Below, one piece after another: positions 47,524 through 58,060 of a stretch of DNA of 64,000 bases (the stretch's first letter is position 1; every line of letters begins with the position of its first letter). This stretch comes from Scalesia atractyloides. Lineage: Eukaryota; Streptophyta; Magnoliopsida; Asterales; Asteraceae. Under the pieces are notes generated by a model. The model saw only the letters and a list, made by a program, of their open reading frames with translations. It had not been told where the DNA came from and ran no database searches. The stretch lies in assembly GCA_947069175.1 (NCBI GenBank), contig CAMTDV010000027.1, positions 37,523,369-37,587,368 of the forward strand, in the 5' to 3' direction. Position numbers and translations under genes: made by a program.

Positions 47524-48989
47524 TCAATCATCCTCTTCAGATTCTTCAAACGCCTCAAATACCTGGTATGGTTGCACGTCCTCCATCCCTGTAAATTGGC
47601 TAGAACCTGCCTGAGCGCCTGACTGCTGAAAGTAAGACGGGATTCCCATATTTAGATTTTGCATCATGTAGCGCATCCCATCCTCTAGCCTCCTTTGGCT
47701 GGCCTCGTGCATTTGTCTACTCTCTAACATGGTTTGGCGAACCCCGCCAAACTGCTGGTCCACATAACCTCGCAAATCCCTGAACCTAGTCTCCATCCTG
47801 TCATAAAGCGAATCTAAGGTCAGTGGGTCCGGCCGAGGCTCCCGAAGAGGATACTGTCGTCCTGGCAGTTCCTGGCGGGTGACTGGCCGCTAGTATCGAG
47901 TAAGGATGCCCGCCTGCATAGAAGATGCAGCTTCGGATCCGGGAGGCGGTTGCACTTGAGGTCCCTGGCGGGCTGGTATCAGCTAACAGGCTCTTGGGTT
48001 GTAAGAATTCCGGCAGCCTGGAGATCCCTGATGCTCATGACACAGGGGGCGGGGCCTTCTCTCATTCTGTCCTGGGGGTATCTGTCGAACACCCCTAGGC
48101 TCTCAGCCAAGCATGTAATCAAGGGCCCGCAATAAACCCTTGCCCCGGCCCCCCTCCACAGTCGCTTCATCGACCAAGTAAATATTGTGGCCAGGTTTGC
48201 CGGACGTCCCTCTACCATACACATCAGACAAAATAAACTCACCTGGTTGACCTTATTGTCCCCTTGTCCTCTCCCAACCAGCTTAGTGGCAAGAATCTTA
48301 TGGAGAAACCGGTGAATGGGATCAGTAATATCACTCGCCACCATGTTGTTGTTGTTTGAGTATGGGGCAGAAGAGATGGTACCCCGAAATCTGGCGAGCT
48401 CGTCTGTTTGGACACTATGGGGGTGCCTCCTTTTGAAGACCCCCTGCAGGCTCGTGGCGAAGTCCGGCGACTAAACCTCCTCATCTGAGTATATTTGCGA
48501 AGCCACTGCAAACTGTGGGATTGTCATCTCAAATACTTGCCTCCCCAAGGCAAAAGAAATCGCGTCATTCTTGTTGAACTTCCCTTGTTGGTATTCGAAT
48601 GTGGAGTGAAACTCATAAGTGATTTCCTTGTATTGTCTCACTCCACAGTCTAGCACCCTTCGGAACTTATCCCCTAATAACTGCTCGATCCAACCCCTCT
48701 GACCCAAATTATCAATCAACTCCCAATCAATTCTCCTGTAAGGTAGCAACTCACAAGTGACCAGATTTGAGAGCCTCTCCCACTCGTGGGAGTCTAAATC
48801 GAACGGCAAGAGAGGACTATCCACGATTCGCGTACTTTGCCCGTGGGGGACACCTTCTCCCCGATATCTAATTCTGCATCTGCCGAAATATGAAGGTTGT
48901 TGTGGCGCGTCGGCGGGGTCACCTCTTTGACAAGGCGTTGGTCCCATTCTCTTCCTTCCATCCCTGCTCGAGCTACCCTCTCCTGACAT
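47524..48989 (-). pseudogene. Athila env-position ORF (ATHILA ORF-1 family), frameshifted
   Basis: ATG at 48989 directly follows a splice acceptor (TTTATGCAG|ATG; AG at 48991-48990). Residues 1-170 are in one frame (SGEGSSSRD start, a LPYRRIDWELIDNLG block, ALGRQVFEMTIPQFA block). The frame shifts near 48475-48350, then runs to 47979 (a VASDITDPIHRFLHKIL block, VNQVSLFCLMCMVEGR, RLWRGAGARVYCGPLI). A further broken segment 47796-47524 has a short coiled coil (QRRLEDGMRYMMQNL) and an acidic tail. These blocks match the conserved domain I know as ATHILA ORF-1, found in the env position downstream of pol. No clear signal peptide or transmembrane helix, so envelope function is not supported. At least two frameshifts. 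Confidence 0.75.
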
Positions 48990-49662
48990 CTGCATAAAGC
49001 ACAAGTAAGACAAGCACGGCATTAGAAAGAAAGAAACCACATAAAACAAATGATCGTATAGCATTTCATTCACGGTCATGGTCTGCAATAGATAAACAAT
49101 TTACCTCATGAGTTTAAGATACATTTGAAAAGAGTGTAACATTATTAATTTGATAAAACCGAATCTCGCCCGAATGGAGATTGAGTACGGGCAAGACCGA
49201 GTCTTATATGCATGACTATTCAGATGTTACCAACCGCCCGAAAAACATATCCAAAACCAAACAACTACCCCCTCTCAGCACATTAATTGTCCTCAATTAA
49301 ACCGAAGTGCCGAGATGCGAGCCCACATTGAGTGTCCAGTTAAAGATACAACAGTTGGAAACATGGTAGAAATAACGGTTGACCAACTAAAAAAATCGGA
49401 TTTTTTTTTAAAAACAAGGTTAGCCAACCCTCATCCCCACACTCAATGTTGGACCGCACCAAACCCGCTAAAAACACCCTGCATGTACGTAATCTATCCA
49501 CAAAATATAACCAGTACCACTATCAAAACTCAAGTGAAACCCAGTTGAACCCAACCCGCACGTAACCGAACAGACAACTAGCACAGTATCAAACATCAAA
49601 ATAACCACAACAACGAGATAGATAATAAAGAATGTAAGCATAGAAGTTGCGAAAAACCATAC
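48990..49662 (-). other. Predicted 5' UTR intron of the env-position ORF
   Basis: Donor AATAAG|GTATGG (intron starts 49662), acceptor TGCTTTATGCAG ending at 48990, length 673 nt. Its removal would place ATG as the first bases of exon 2. Inference from motifs only. Confidence 0.45.
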
Positions 49663-50240
49663 CTTATTGTAGATCTATAAGACTAGTGCACAAAAATTGA
49701 AACTTTAAAACACCGGTGAAATGCGAGTAGAAAGGTGAAAACCTGGTGGAATCACGTAAAGATGAGTGAGGATTGATGTAGTGAAGAAAATGTGGGAGAT
49801 TTCAGTGAATTTGGGTTGAAAATGGTGAATTTTTGGTGAAAATGGGGTTGAAACCGTAAGGGAAATGGTGAAGAAAGTTGGGAAATATGTGAAAAATGGA
49901 GGCTAGGGTTTCTTATGTGCAGATATGGTCTCTCGCGGGCCGTGAGAGAGACTGCTAAGTCTCTCGCGCCCCGCGAGGGAGTAATAATTCCGGAGTTTCT
50001 TGATCTCTCGCGGGCCGCGACTGAGGAGGCTTGTGGCTCTCGCGCCCCGTGAGAGACCTGTTTTCACAGAAAGTTTCTTCTTTTTCTTCAGTTTCATGCC
50101 TTAGAAAAATTTTTGTTTGTAGAAACTATCATTTTTGCTCTTAATTTTACAGAATCACACTCGTTTTACCGGATTTATCAAACGTACCTGCAATCGTCCG
50201 TGCTCCATGAATGATGCGTGATATGACCTGCGAAAACCAA
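49663..50240 (-). promoter_or_regulatory. Internal U3-like promoter upstream of the env-position ORF
   Basis: On minus in order: TTTTCGCAG|GTC (50235-50227), palindrome cluster 50067-49929, then CACATAAGAAACCCTAGCC (49920-49900; TATA-like plus telo-box), then a 5' UTR-like T/C-rich exon to the donor at 49663. The order acceptor-like motif, palindromes, TATA-like element repeats that of the element's own LTR U3 (46201-45750), although most of the intervening sequence differs. Confidence 0.5.
49929..50067 (-). repeat. Palindrome cluster, CTCTCGCGCCCCGCGAGAG type (internal)
   Basis: Units TCTCTCGCGGGCCGTGAGAG, CTCTCGCGCCCCGCGAGGGA, CTCTCGCGGGCCGCGACTGA and CTCTCGCGCCCCGTGAGAGA. Same motif as in the LTR 4 kb away, within different flanking sequence. 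Confidence 0.88.
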
Positions 50241-50369
50241 CTAAACCAACCCACAAACAAACACATAAAAATACGAAACATGAATTAAATGAAAACACAA
50301 GATGCAACTAACTACCAAACTTTACAAACTCTACACTTGAGCCGAAACCCGAGAATCTACGCGGTCTGA

Positions 50370-51253
50370 GGCGGAACTTCGAGAGGAGTCTCCTCCGTCT
50401 TGGTGGGATCTAGCGGTCCTCCTAAATAGTGTTTCAAGCAATGCCCGTTGACCTTCTATGTCCCTCCGTCAGCTTCGTCTTTCAGCTCGATAGTTCCACA
50501 CGGGAAGACCTCATTTACCACGCACGGGCCGGACCATTTTGATTTTAGGTTGCCCGCAAACAGTTTCAATCGCGAATTATATAGAAGCACTTTGTCGCTG
50601 ATTTGAAACTCCTTCACATTCTTCAATCTCTGGTCGTGCAGCGCCTTGGTTTTCTCCTTCAAGCTCCATGACCGCTCATACGCCGCGTCCCGAAGAGCCT
50701 CTAACTCGTGAATTTAAAGAATCGTCATTTGGCCGCTTCGGTGAGGTCCAAATTCATGGTCTTCAATGCCCACAGTGCCCTATGCTCTAATTCGACCGGG
50801 AGATGACAGGCTTGACCGTAAACGATCATGAAGGGCGTGGTGCCTAGCGATGTCTTATAGGCGGTGCCAAACGCCCATAAAGCATCGTCCAACTTGTCGG
50901 ACCAGTCCTTCCGACTTTTACCTACCGTCTTTTCCAGGATCCATTTTACCCCCTGTTTGCGTTCTCCACTTGACCGCTAGTCTGAGGATGATAAGTGGTG
51001 GAGAGGCCGTGAGTGACACCGTAGCGCGCCAATGGCTTTTCCATGACGGCATTGCGGAAGTGCGTGCCACGGTCACTAATAATGGCTCGTGGGGTACCAA
51101 AACGGGTGAACAATTTCTTTAAGAATCTCACCACCACTCGGGCGTCATTTGTGGGTAAAGCTTGAGCTTCCACCCACTTGGATACATAGTCAATAGCCAT
51201 GAGGATGTACCGGTTTCCGCTAGATACGGAAACGGTCCCATGAAGTCAATCCC
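50370..51253 (-). pseudogene. Athila integrase, core and C-terminus, broken
   Basis: On minus: the catalytic core starts after a stop replacing the Trp expected before GIDFMGPF (about 51250). It continues YVSKWVEA (51180), IISDRGTHFRN (51075) and HPQTSGQVENAN near 50955, covering the D and D and reaching the E of the DDE triad. A frameshift follows near 50945, then a decayed segment, then the C-terminal KSKWSGPCVVNEVFP block (50545). The product would insert element cDNA; here it is dead. Confidence 0.85.
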
Positions 51254-52228
51254 CTAAACATCAAAAACTTCAAGAATCTGGATCGGATTTTGGGGCATCT
51301 CGTCCTTGGATGAGATGTTGCCGATGTGCTGGCAACGATCACACGTCTTCACAAACTCTAGGGCGTCTTTCACAACCGATGGCCAATAAAAACCACAATT
51401 AAAAACCTTATGTGCGGTGACGTGCGAACCATGATGACCTCCTGTCAGTCCCTCATGCACGTGCCTCAATATCTCTGCCCCCTCTTCTCTACTCACACAA
51501 CGCCTCAAAATTCGGTCTCCCCCTACCCGAAATAGAAATGGGTCGTCCCAGATATAACGCCTGACATCGCGGAAGAATTTCTTCTTCTGTTGCGTGGTCA
51601 TCCCCTTCAGTACCACTCCATTCGCTAGATAATTTGCGAAGTCGGAAAACCACGACATTCCCTCCTTTTCGGCTGTCACAAACTCTACTAACTCGTGGGG
51701 AAATCTATCACCGATCTCTTCTTCCCTAATTTCTTCTATATTAGGATCCTCTAGTCGGGATAGATGGTCAGCAGCCACATTCTCTGCTCCCTTCTTATCT
51801 CTAATCTCTATGTCGAACTCGGAAAGCAGGAGAATCCATCGAATGAGATGAGGCTTTGCGTCCTTATTTTGGAAAAGGAAACGCAGAGCCGCATGGTCCG
51901 TAAAGACGATGGTCTTGGACAAGACAAGGTAAGAGTGGGATTTATCAAACGCGAATACCACTGCTAAAAGCTCCTTCTCTATAGTGGTGTAGTTCTCCTG
52001 TGCGTCATTGAGGGTTTTACTAGCGTAGTAAATAGGGTGGAAATGTTTGTCCCGTCGCTGACCCAAAACGGCGCCCACAGCATAATCGCTCGCATCACAC
52101 ATGAGCTCGAAAGGCAAGCTCCAGTCGGGTGAGACGAGGATAGGAACACTCACTAGTTTCTCCTTAAGGATCATGAAAGCTTTTAAGCAGTCATCATCAA
52201 AGACGAAGGGTACATCTTTCTCGAGAAG
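51254..52228 (-). pseudogene. Athila RNase H and integrase zinc finger
   Basis: A 306-codon open frame (52174-51254) holds RNase H blocks PFELMCDASDYAVGAVLGQ (52110), YASKTLNDAQENYTTIEKEL (52030), VFTDHAALRFL (51920) and AADHLSRL (51770), then the HHCC zinc-binding region of integrase (GGHHGSHVTAHKV near 51440 and CDRCQ near 51325). It is separated from RT by a TGA at about 52227 where the family has Arg (CGA to TGA). It ends in a TAG. Confidence 0.88.
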
Positions 52229-53212
52229 TCAAGTCATGGGGCGGGTGATCTTTGAAAAATATCGAATAAACCGTCGGTAGAAGCCCGCATGACCGAGAAA
52301 GCTGCGGATAGACTTGACGCTAGTCGGTGGAGGGATTCTGCTGATAGTATCTATTTTCGCCCGATCGACCTCTATCCTTGCTCGCGAAATCTTTTGCCCT
52401 AGCACTATGCCCTCTGTCACCATAAAGTGACATTTCTCCCAGTTGAGCATCAGTCGCGTCTCGACACACCGTTTCATCATCGCATCTAAGTGAGTAAGAC
52501 ATTGATCAAAGGTGTTTCCATAGACGGAGAAGTCGTCCATGAAAACCTCCATGGAGGTCTCGATCATGTCCTGAAAGATGGCTACCATGCATCACTGGAA
52601 AGTAGTCGGAGCGTTACATAACCCGAATGGCATGCGGTGATACGCATAAGTACCATACGGGCATGTGAAGGTTGTCTTTTCTTGATCCTCGGGAACAATC
52701 GAGATCTGAAAGTAACCTGAAAAGCGATCAAGAAAGCAATAAAATTGTTGTCCCGTGAGTCGGTCCAACATCTCATCGATGAACGGGAGCGGGAAGTGGT
52801 CCTTGCGGGTGGCGTCGTATAATTTACGATAGTCTATGCACACCCGCCAGCCCGTGACTGTTCGCGATGGGATAAGCTCCTTCTTTTCATTCATAACCAC
52901 TGTCATTCCCCCCTTCTTGGGAACGACCTGAATGGGGCTTACCCATGCGGAATCGGAGATCGGATAGATGAGACCAGCCTCCATTAGCTTTAGCACCTCT
53001 TTCTTTACAACTTCTTGCATATTCGGGTTCAGACGGCGCTGTGCCTGCACTACTGGCTTAAAGACGTCCTCCATGAGGATCCTATGAGTACAGAAGGTAG
53101 GGCTAATCCCCTTGATATCAGACAGTTTCCATGCGATGGCCTCCTTATTCGACTTTAGGACCTCGATTAAACGCTCCTTCTCCTCCGTTAACAATTTCGA
53201 AGAAATGATCAC
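52229..53212 (-). pseudogene. Athila reverse transcriptase, one in-frame stop
   Basis: Frame 53212-52592 covers RT fingers and palm (KEVLKLMEAGLIYPISDSAW near 53000, GWRVCIDYRKL near 52845, HFPLPFIDEMLDRL near 52790, MPFGLCNAPTTFQ near 52625). An in-frame TGA at 52592-52590, in place of Arg, separates it from 52588-52229, which carries the catalytic FMDDFSVYG (52545). The aspartates are present. An upstream QRRLNP block (53035) is typical of Athila/Tat. Confidence 0.9.
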
Positions 53213-53232
53213 GGGTAAGCTCGAATTATCAC

Positions 53233-53871
53233 CTAGAACGCGTATTCTAAGTGAGACGGGAGGACCTTAAGCTCTACGGCTGTTGGTGTCGACAATGGTG
53301 TGCTCTCGGTAGCTGCACTCACCTCACAGAAATCTAGGGTCTCGGGAATCTCTAAGAAATCATCCCCTATCTCCTCACTATCATTCTCCTCGGGTACTAA
53401 ACTTTCATTCACTAATTTGGCTCCGCTAATATAGTCTAAACAGTGATCAACGCACGAAATGAATGAGTTCAGGAAGTTGTCGCCACCACTCGGGTGTTGC
53501 ATCGACCTTGCGATTTCGAACGTGACGTTCTCGTCCCCCACTCGAAGAGTGATTTTCCCATCATGAACATCTATGAACGCTTTCGCGGTGTGCAGAAATG
53601 GGCGACCTAAAATGATGGGAACCTTCTCATCGGCCTCCATATCGAGGATGACGAAGTCTACAGGAAAGACAAATCTATCAACTTTAACCAACAAATTCTC
53701 TACAATTCCCCTTGGGTACTTAGCCGACCTATCGGCTAACGACAGAGACATACGAGTAGGGGTGAGCTCCCCTAGACCTAAACGCTCGTACAGTGAGAAA
53801 GGCATCAGATTTATGCTCACCCCGAAATCAGCTAGAGCATGAGCTGGAGCAATGGACCGCCGAATAGGCAT
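53233..53871 (-). pseudogene. Athila aspartic protease
   Basis: A 212-codon frame on minus. The active-site region reads ADFGVSINLMP where the family has DLGASINLMP; the catalytic Asp is kept. The flap and alpha region is VPIILGRPFL (53610). The frame runs toward RT and stops at 53233, so gag-pol continuity is broken here and at the gag-side join near 53872. Confidence 0.85.
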
Positions 53872-54748
53872 GGAATCGTAAAGATACCCGGATCAGTCAA
53901 TTTCTCAGGCAACTTGTTTAAAACCACGGCGGAACATCTCCAGTCAATGGGACATTTAAAAGCTCCCCCAGCCTATCTTTACGTTTTAAAAGATCTTTTA
54001 AAAACTTAGCATATTTAGGCATATGATGGAGGGCCTCGATAAACGGGAGATTGATTTTTAACTGAGTAAACATGTCAATGAAATTCCCGTATTCCTTGGC
54101 ATATTTCTACTGCTTCAGACGTGCTGGGTAGGGTAGGCGTGAAGTGTCTACGATCGGTGATGGCCTAACCTCTACCAGTTTTCTCTCTCCCCTACTCTCA
54201 ACTAAAGGTCCACTGGCTGGTGCGGTACTTGCTGGGTCTAACCTGGTGTGCACCCTGGGTGGAGCCTCCATCTCGATTTCTTCATCTACCTCTTCATCTC
54301 GCTCCTCTACCTCTACCTCTACACCCTCTCTACCTACCTCCTTCAGAGTCCTACCACTGCACGTAGTAATCGCTTTCGCGCGTTGATTCGCGGGGTTGGG
54401 TTGGGTATTACCCGTGAACTGGCCGTGTGGCTGCTCTTGCAGCTTCTTAGCGATACTACCAACCGACTTCTGCAGATCTAAGAGTGCGGACTGTTGATTT
54501 TTCAAGAGCAGATCATGTTCCGCGAGAGTTTTCTGAGTAGTCCGATCTTTGATAACTAGTTGAGATAACAGCTCTTCGATCCTATCTAGACTACCTCCTG
54601 ACCCTCCACTCCTAGTCTGGCCCTCCTGATTTGAACCCCCTCCACTAAACTGACTGGTGTGACCTGACCCTCCACTATTGTAGTGACCCTGCCCCCGGTT
54701 TTGGTAAGAGCCTGATTGGAAACCAGGGGGTTACCGGAAGATCGTTAA

Positions 54749-54825
<77 letters not shown>

Positions 54826-54987
54826 TTGCTAGTTTTGATTATAATTGGAAGTATTATTATTAAAGGGATTCGTAGGACCTCGGTTCTGACCGGTGATAAA
54901 CTCAACTTGCTCAAAAGTGAGCGTGGGACACTCTAGCGTGTCATGACCCCTCTACACACCTCGCACTTGTCTACCTTTTTCTTCAGC
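53872..54987 (-). pseudogene. Athila gag, C-terminal part, broken
   Basis: The frame 54505-54107 contains LDLQKSVGSIAKKLQEQPHG and a Glu-rich linker. Upstream, the zinc-knuckle start KCEVCRG is readable at about 54975, followed by frameshifts. A (ATT)n expansion at 54752-54826 sits inside the coding region. The N-terminal gag, PBS and 5' LTR are missing because another LTR begins at 54988. Confidence 0.8.
54752..54826. repeat. (ATT)n microsatellite within gag
   Basis: About 25 uninterrupted ATT units; on minus it would encode a poly-Ile run, confirming the ORF there is not real. Confidence 0.95.
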
Positions 54988-55320
54988 TGTAACATCCGTC
55001 AAAAACGGATTTTACCAAACCCGCTCCGTTTATTAACCGAACAATCAGTTAAAAATTTCGTTGCGAATTTAATGCCCAAAATAATTTTAAACGATACATA
55101 ATTAATTATTATATGGGAATATATAGTTTGTTTTTGAAAAACTGTCAAAAATAAGAAAATAAAAACAATTTGGTTCTGCCGGGTTTCGAACCCGGGTCAG
55201 TCGCCGGGTCACGGTTCAACAGACTTAACACACGCACACTCGACCACTGCGCCATTGGTGATTCTTGGTAATTATAAGAATCATTTAATTCATAATATCT
55301 TTTTCGAATTCAAAACCGGC
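54988..55320 (+). repeat. Family Y LTR 5' part, plus strand
   Basis: TGTAACATCCGTCAAAAACGG and AACCCGCTCCGTTTATTAAC match the start of the 40445-42713 solo LTR read on minus. The insertion point is inside gag. The 3' end and TSD are not found, so it is truncated or extends into the gene fragments to the right. Confidence 0.7.
55180..55257 (-). repeat. tRNA-like module in family Y LTR U3
   Basis: On minus: AATGGCGCAGTGGTCGAG (A box) and CCGGGTTCGAAACCCGG (B box in a perfect T-arm palindrome), 40-45 nt apart. Antisense to the LTR, as in the 42437 module. Confidence 0.75.
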
Positions 55321-55329
55321 GCCCAAAGT

Positions 55330-55691
55330 TCAGTCGTCGGAAATCCCGGCGATCTCGCGAGATTTAACGACATCTTCAGTTATAACGTAAACATTTACTA
55401 GGACATCGGTTATAACCGACGCCTGAGTCCGCATAACAGAATCTCCGGCGATCTCAACCGTCAGGTCGTACTTTCCGGCACCGTTCGTCACGAGCTCAGC
55501 GTTTAACAGAATCTGCAACAGCGCCACCAGCTCAGCGTTTGACAGCTGACTCAGATCATGTACTCTGGCAGCCTTAAATGCCTCATCGTTCGATGCAAAC
55601 ACCGTTAATCCTTTCTCCGCTGCTAACTGGTAAACCTTCAACACACCTATCTCAGTAATAAGCTTCACAAACGTCTTACAACCTCCTTCTG
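55330..55691 (-). pseudogene. Fasciclin-like arabinogalactan protein fragment
   Basis: On minus the frame EGGCKTFVKLITEIGVLKVY...EKGLTVFASNDEAFKAA..LSNAELVALLQ is a partial FAS1 domain: the H1-type motif TVFASNDEAF (usually TVFAPNDEAF) is near 55600. The internal YHALP/YLP block is deleted, and the C-terminus after TNGAGKYDLTV is rearranged, ending SREIAGISDD. No signal peptide, AG glycomodule or GPI signal. A short frame on the same strand (55778-55665, starting MEDASEHSKNN) overlaps its 5' end in another phase; I do not recognise it. It looks like a duplicated gene piece caught among transposons. Confidence 0.65.
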
Positions 55692-55786
55692 AGTAGTGTA
55701 ACCTAGCTTCCTCTTCTCATCATATGTGAAGTACACTGGATCATCATTGTTCTTCGAGTGCTCTGAGGCATCTTCCATACCGATTG

Positions 55787-55858
55787 ATGCTAATTTGAAG
55801 TCGGATTTCAAGAGAAATGATGCCAATTGATGCTGATTTGAAGTCGGATTTCAAGAGA
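55787..55858. repeat. Tandem duplication and GA-rich tract
   Basis: A unit containing TTTGAAGTCGGATTTCAAGA is present twice in a row, followed to about 56065 by GAGA-rich and GGTGG-rich simple sequence. The open frame over it (55817-56119) is compositionally biased and not supported. Confidence 0.7.
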
Positions 55859-56110
55859 GAGAATAGAGAGAGACAGGGGTGTTTGAGAGATAGAGAAGAG
55901 AGAGAGAGAGAGAGACAAGGGTGTTGTTTGGGGAAGATGATGTGGTGTAGTGGTGGTCCGGTGGGAGTGGTGGTGGTGTTAATGGAGGGGGGAGGAGGTG
56001 GCGGTGGTGAGAAGGGGGGAGAGGGAGAAGATAGAGAAAGGGGGTGTTTAGAGAGAGATAGAGAGTGCAGATGGGGTTTTGAGTTTTTTTATTTTATTTA
56101 TATATATAAT

Positions 56111-56299
56111 GTTAAATGACCATTCTCCCCCTGAGGAAAAGGACAAAATAGCATGTTTTTTGATAAATCTGACCTGATTTTGATTTTGGACTAAAATGGC
56201 AACAAAATGCAAACCACAGGGACCCAGATTTAAAAATTTTTGATTTTGGACTAAAGTGGCAAAAGTGAGCAAACCTCAGGGACCATTTTGGCATTTAAC
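56111..56299. mobile_element. Small inverted-repeat element (MITE-like)
   Basis: The left end GTTAAATGACCATTCTCC and the right end, read inverted, GTTAAATGCCAAAATGG pair as imperfect terminal inverted repeats. Inside, a block with TTTTGGACTAAARTGGCAA and CAGGGACC occurs twice (56182 and 56241). No TSD is clear. Confidence 0.5.
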
Positions 56300-56939
56300 T
56301 CTTTTCTTTATTTTCTTTTTTTTTCAAAATCTCATATTTCTCTATATTCCTCTCTCTAACCCTAATGCTCTCCTCTCTCTCTCTCTCTAAAGAAACTAAC
56401 CAACCACCACCGTGGGACTGCGGAGCAACAGTAGTCGCGCGGAGACGTAATGGGACAAAGCATCAGTAGGTGCTCTTTCTGTTTGGGGTTGAAGCCCGGT
56501 GGTTCCGATGGTGGTTGTGCTGGTTCTGGTTGTCATTTTGAGGGCTGAACGGGTGGTATTTCATATGGTGTTTATAGTGGTGTTCGGCGAATCTTGTGGT
56601 GAATTTTGGTGGTATTTTTGTGGGGTGTTTTATGTTTAGTGAAAGTGGTGGATGAAGCTTGTGGTCTTGTGGTGTTATGGAGGGGGTGGTTGAAGACGGT
56701 GAATGTGGTGGTGGTCTGGTGTGTTATAGTGGGGGTGGTTGAAGGCGGTGGATGAAGGTGGTAGATATTGTGACGTTTCTGTTAGGATCGAGCACACACA
56801 CCAACATGAAACACGACACAGAAAGCAATAAACACACACGGGGATTTATGTGGTTCGATCTAAACTGACCTACGTCCACGAGTGGCAACTAGGATATTTT
56901 TATTTGAGGTGTTAAACATTACAAGTACATCTATAGAAT
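56300..56939. other. No gene seen; TE-like leader near 56775
   Basis: CT-rich (56340-56390), then GGTGG-rich simple sequence (56500-56765) with GGTGGTTGAAGRCGGTG repeated. From 56790 the block GGGGATTTATGTGGTTCGAT and CCTACGTCCACG resembles a short motif often seen in plant retroelement ends, directly before the gag fragment. Confidence 0.45.
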
Positions 56940-57505
56940 ATGAATGTGACATTGATTTCTAGAACGTCTAAGCCTGTTGAGGACGTCGCTATGCAAGTTA
57001 ACACTAATAAAAAGGTTGTTCTAAAGAACAAGCAAAGTTTTCAAAACAATTGGAACAACCATAATCAATCAAAACGTTTTGCACGTTTTGCTGAAACGAG
57101 CTATTACCAATTTGAGCTTGCATATAATAATCAAAAGAGATACAAAAAGAATTTGAGAACTAACCTAATAATTTCCTAAATAACAACGGTTACCATGGTA
57201 ACCGTAATAGAGGATTGCGTAATGGTGGGTACAGGCTCAGAAACAACAGACAAAGATACAATACTTTTCATCGTAAATCTAAATATCTAAAAAATGTTCA
57301 GTTTGTGTCTTTATCAAGTTTTTAGAGTGTAACGGAGAAGTTCGGGAACCAATCAAATGAGGAGTTCCTTGAACAAAAAGCTGGAGAGCCTGCTCAAGCA
57401 CCTCCTAAAATTATGAGAAATCGCAAAGATAGGAAAACTTTCTTTGATTGTCTTGAAGTTGGACACGTTTCATATAACTATCCGTCCCAATTAATCAACT
57501 AGATA
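56940..57505 (+). pseudogene. Copia-type gag fragment
   Basis: Asn/Gln/Lys-rich nucleocapsid-like sequence, then a decayed CCHC zinc knuckle at about 57442-57480 (FFDCLEVGHVSYNYP; two of the three Cys replaced by Phe/Tyr). Several stops (for example at 57177 and 57325) and frameshifts. No pol follows. Confidence 0.6.
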
Positions 57506-58060
57506 ACCCATGTGTGCCACCATAACTTTTGCCATTTTGACTATTTGTATTTTAACTAACTTTCACTATTTTAACACCAAAGTTCTACAATGAATTTACA
57601 TAAAAGATAAAACAATCCAAACTTAACTTTTTTAACGACAAACTTCTTTTAATTCCCATTGTCGGTGGGACTTGAACCTAAAATTCCCCCTCCCAACCTA
57701 GGTGTTCAAAGAATTTGTCTTTGCCAATGGACCACCACTCCATCGGGAAACAATTGAAACTAATGATATGATACATTTTGTAAGGTTTAGTTTTTAGACA
57801 TATTTTATTAATTAAAAAAATGAAAGAATCCAATTACAAACCAGATAGACCAATACCAAAACATACCCCAAAGACCAAACAAACCCAAAACAAGCGATAG
57901 TAAGAGTCTAACACATAGGGCTATCCATACCAAGCCCAAACCCATCTTAAGGCCCAACTTACGATTAGTATATCCTAGATAACCACGAAAGGTCTAATAA
58001 CATATATAACCAACAACAAGAACCTAGAGTGGGCCCGTAGGTTCACACTAATAAACTCTA
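57506..58060. other. Intergenic, with a tRNA-like SINE head and a 9-bp TSD
   Basis: Contains the tRNA-like module 57660-57745 and ends with the Mutator TSD TAAACTCTA (58052-58060). Otherwise nothing recognised. Confidence 0.5.
57660..57745 (-). repeat. tRNA-related SINE-like module
   Basis: On minus: GTGGTCCATTGGCAAAGA (A box) and TAGGTTCAAGTCCC (B box, GGTTCAAGTCC). Anticodon region does not fold. No 3' tail or TSD identified. Confidence 0.55.

Noticed and set aside
54675..54914. Open frame with a long poly-Ile run
   Set aside because: It is the (ATT)n microsatellite read on minus inside broken gag.
56048..56294. Minus-strand frames of 60-74 codons
   Set aside because: They lie on the inverted-repeat element at 56111-56299 and repeat the same motif twice; no domain.
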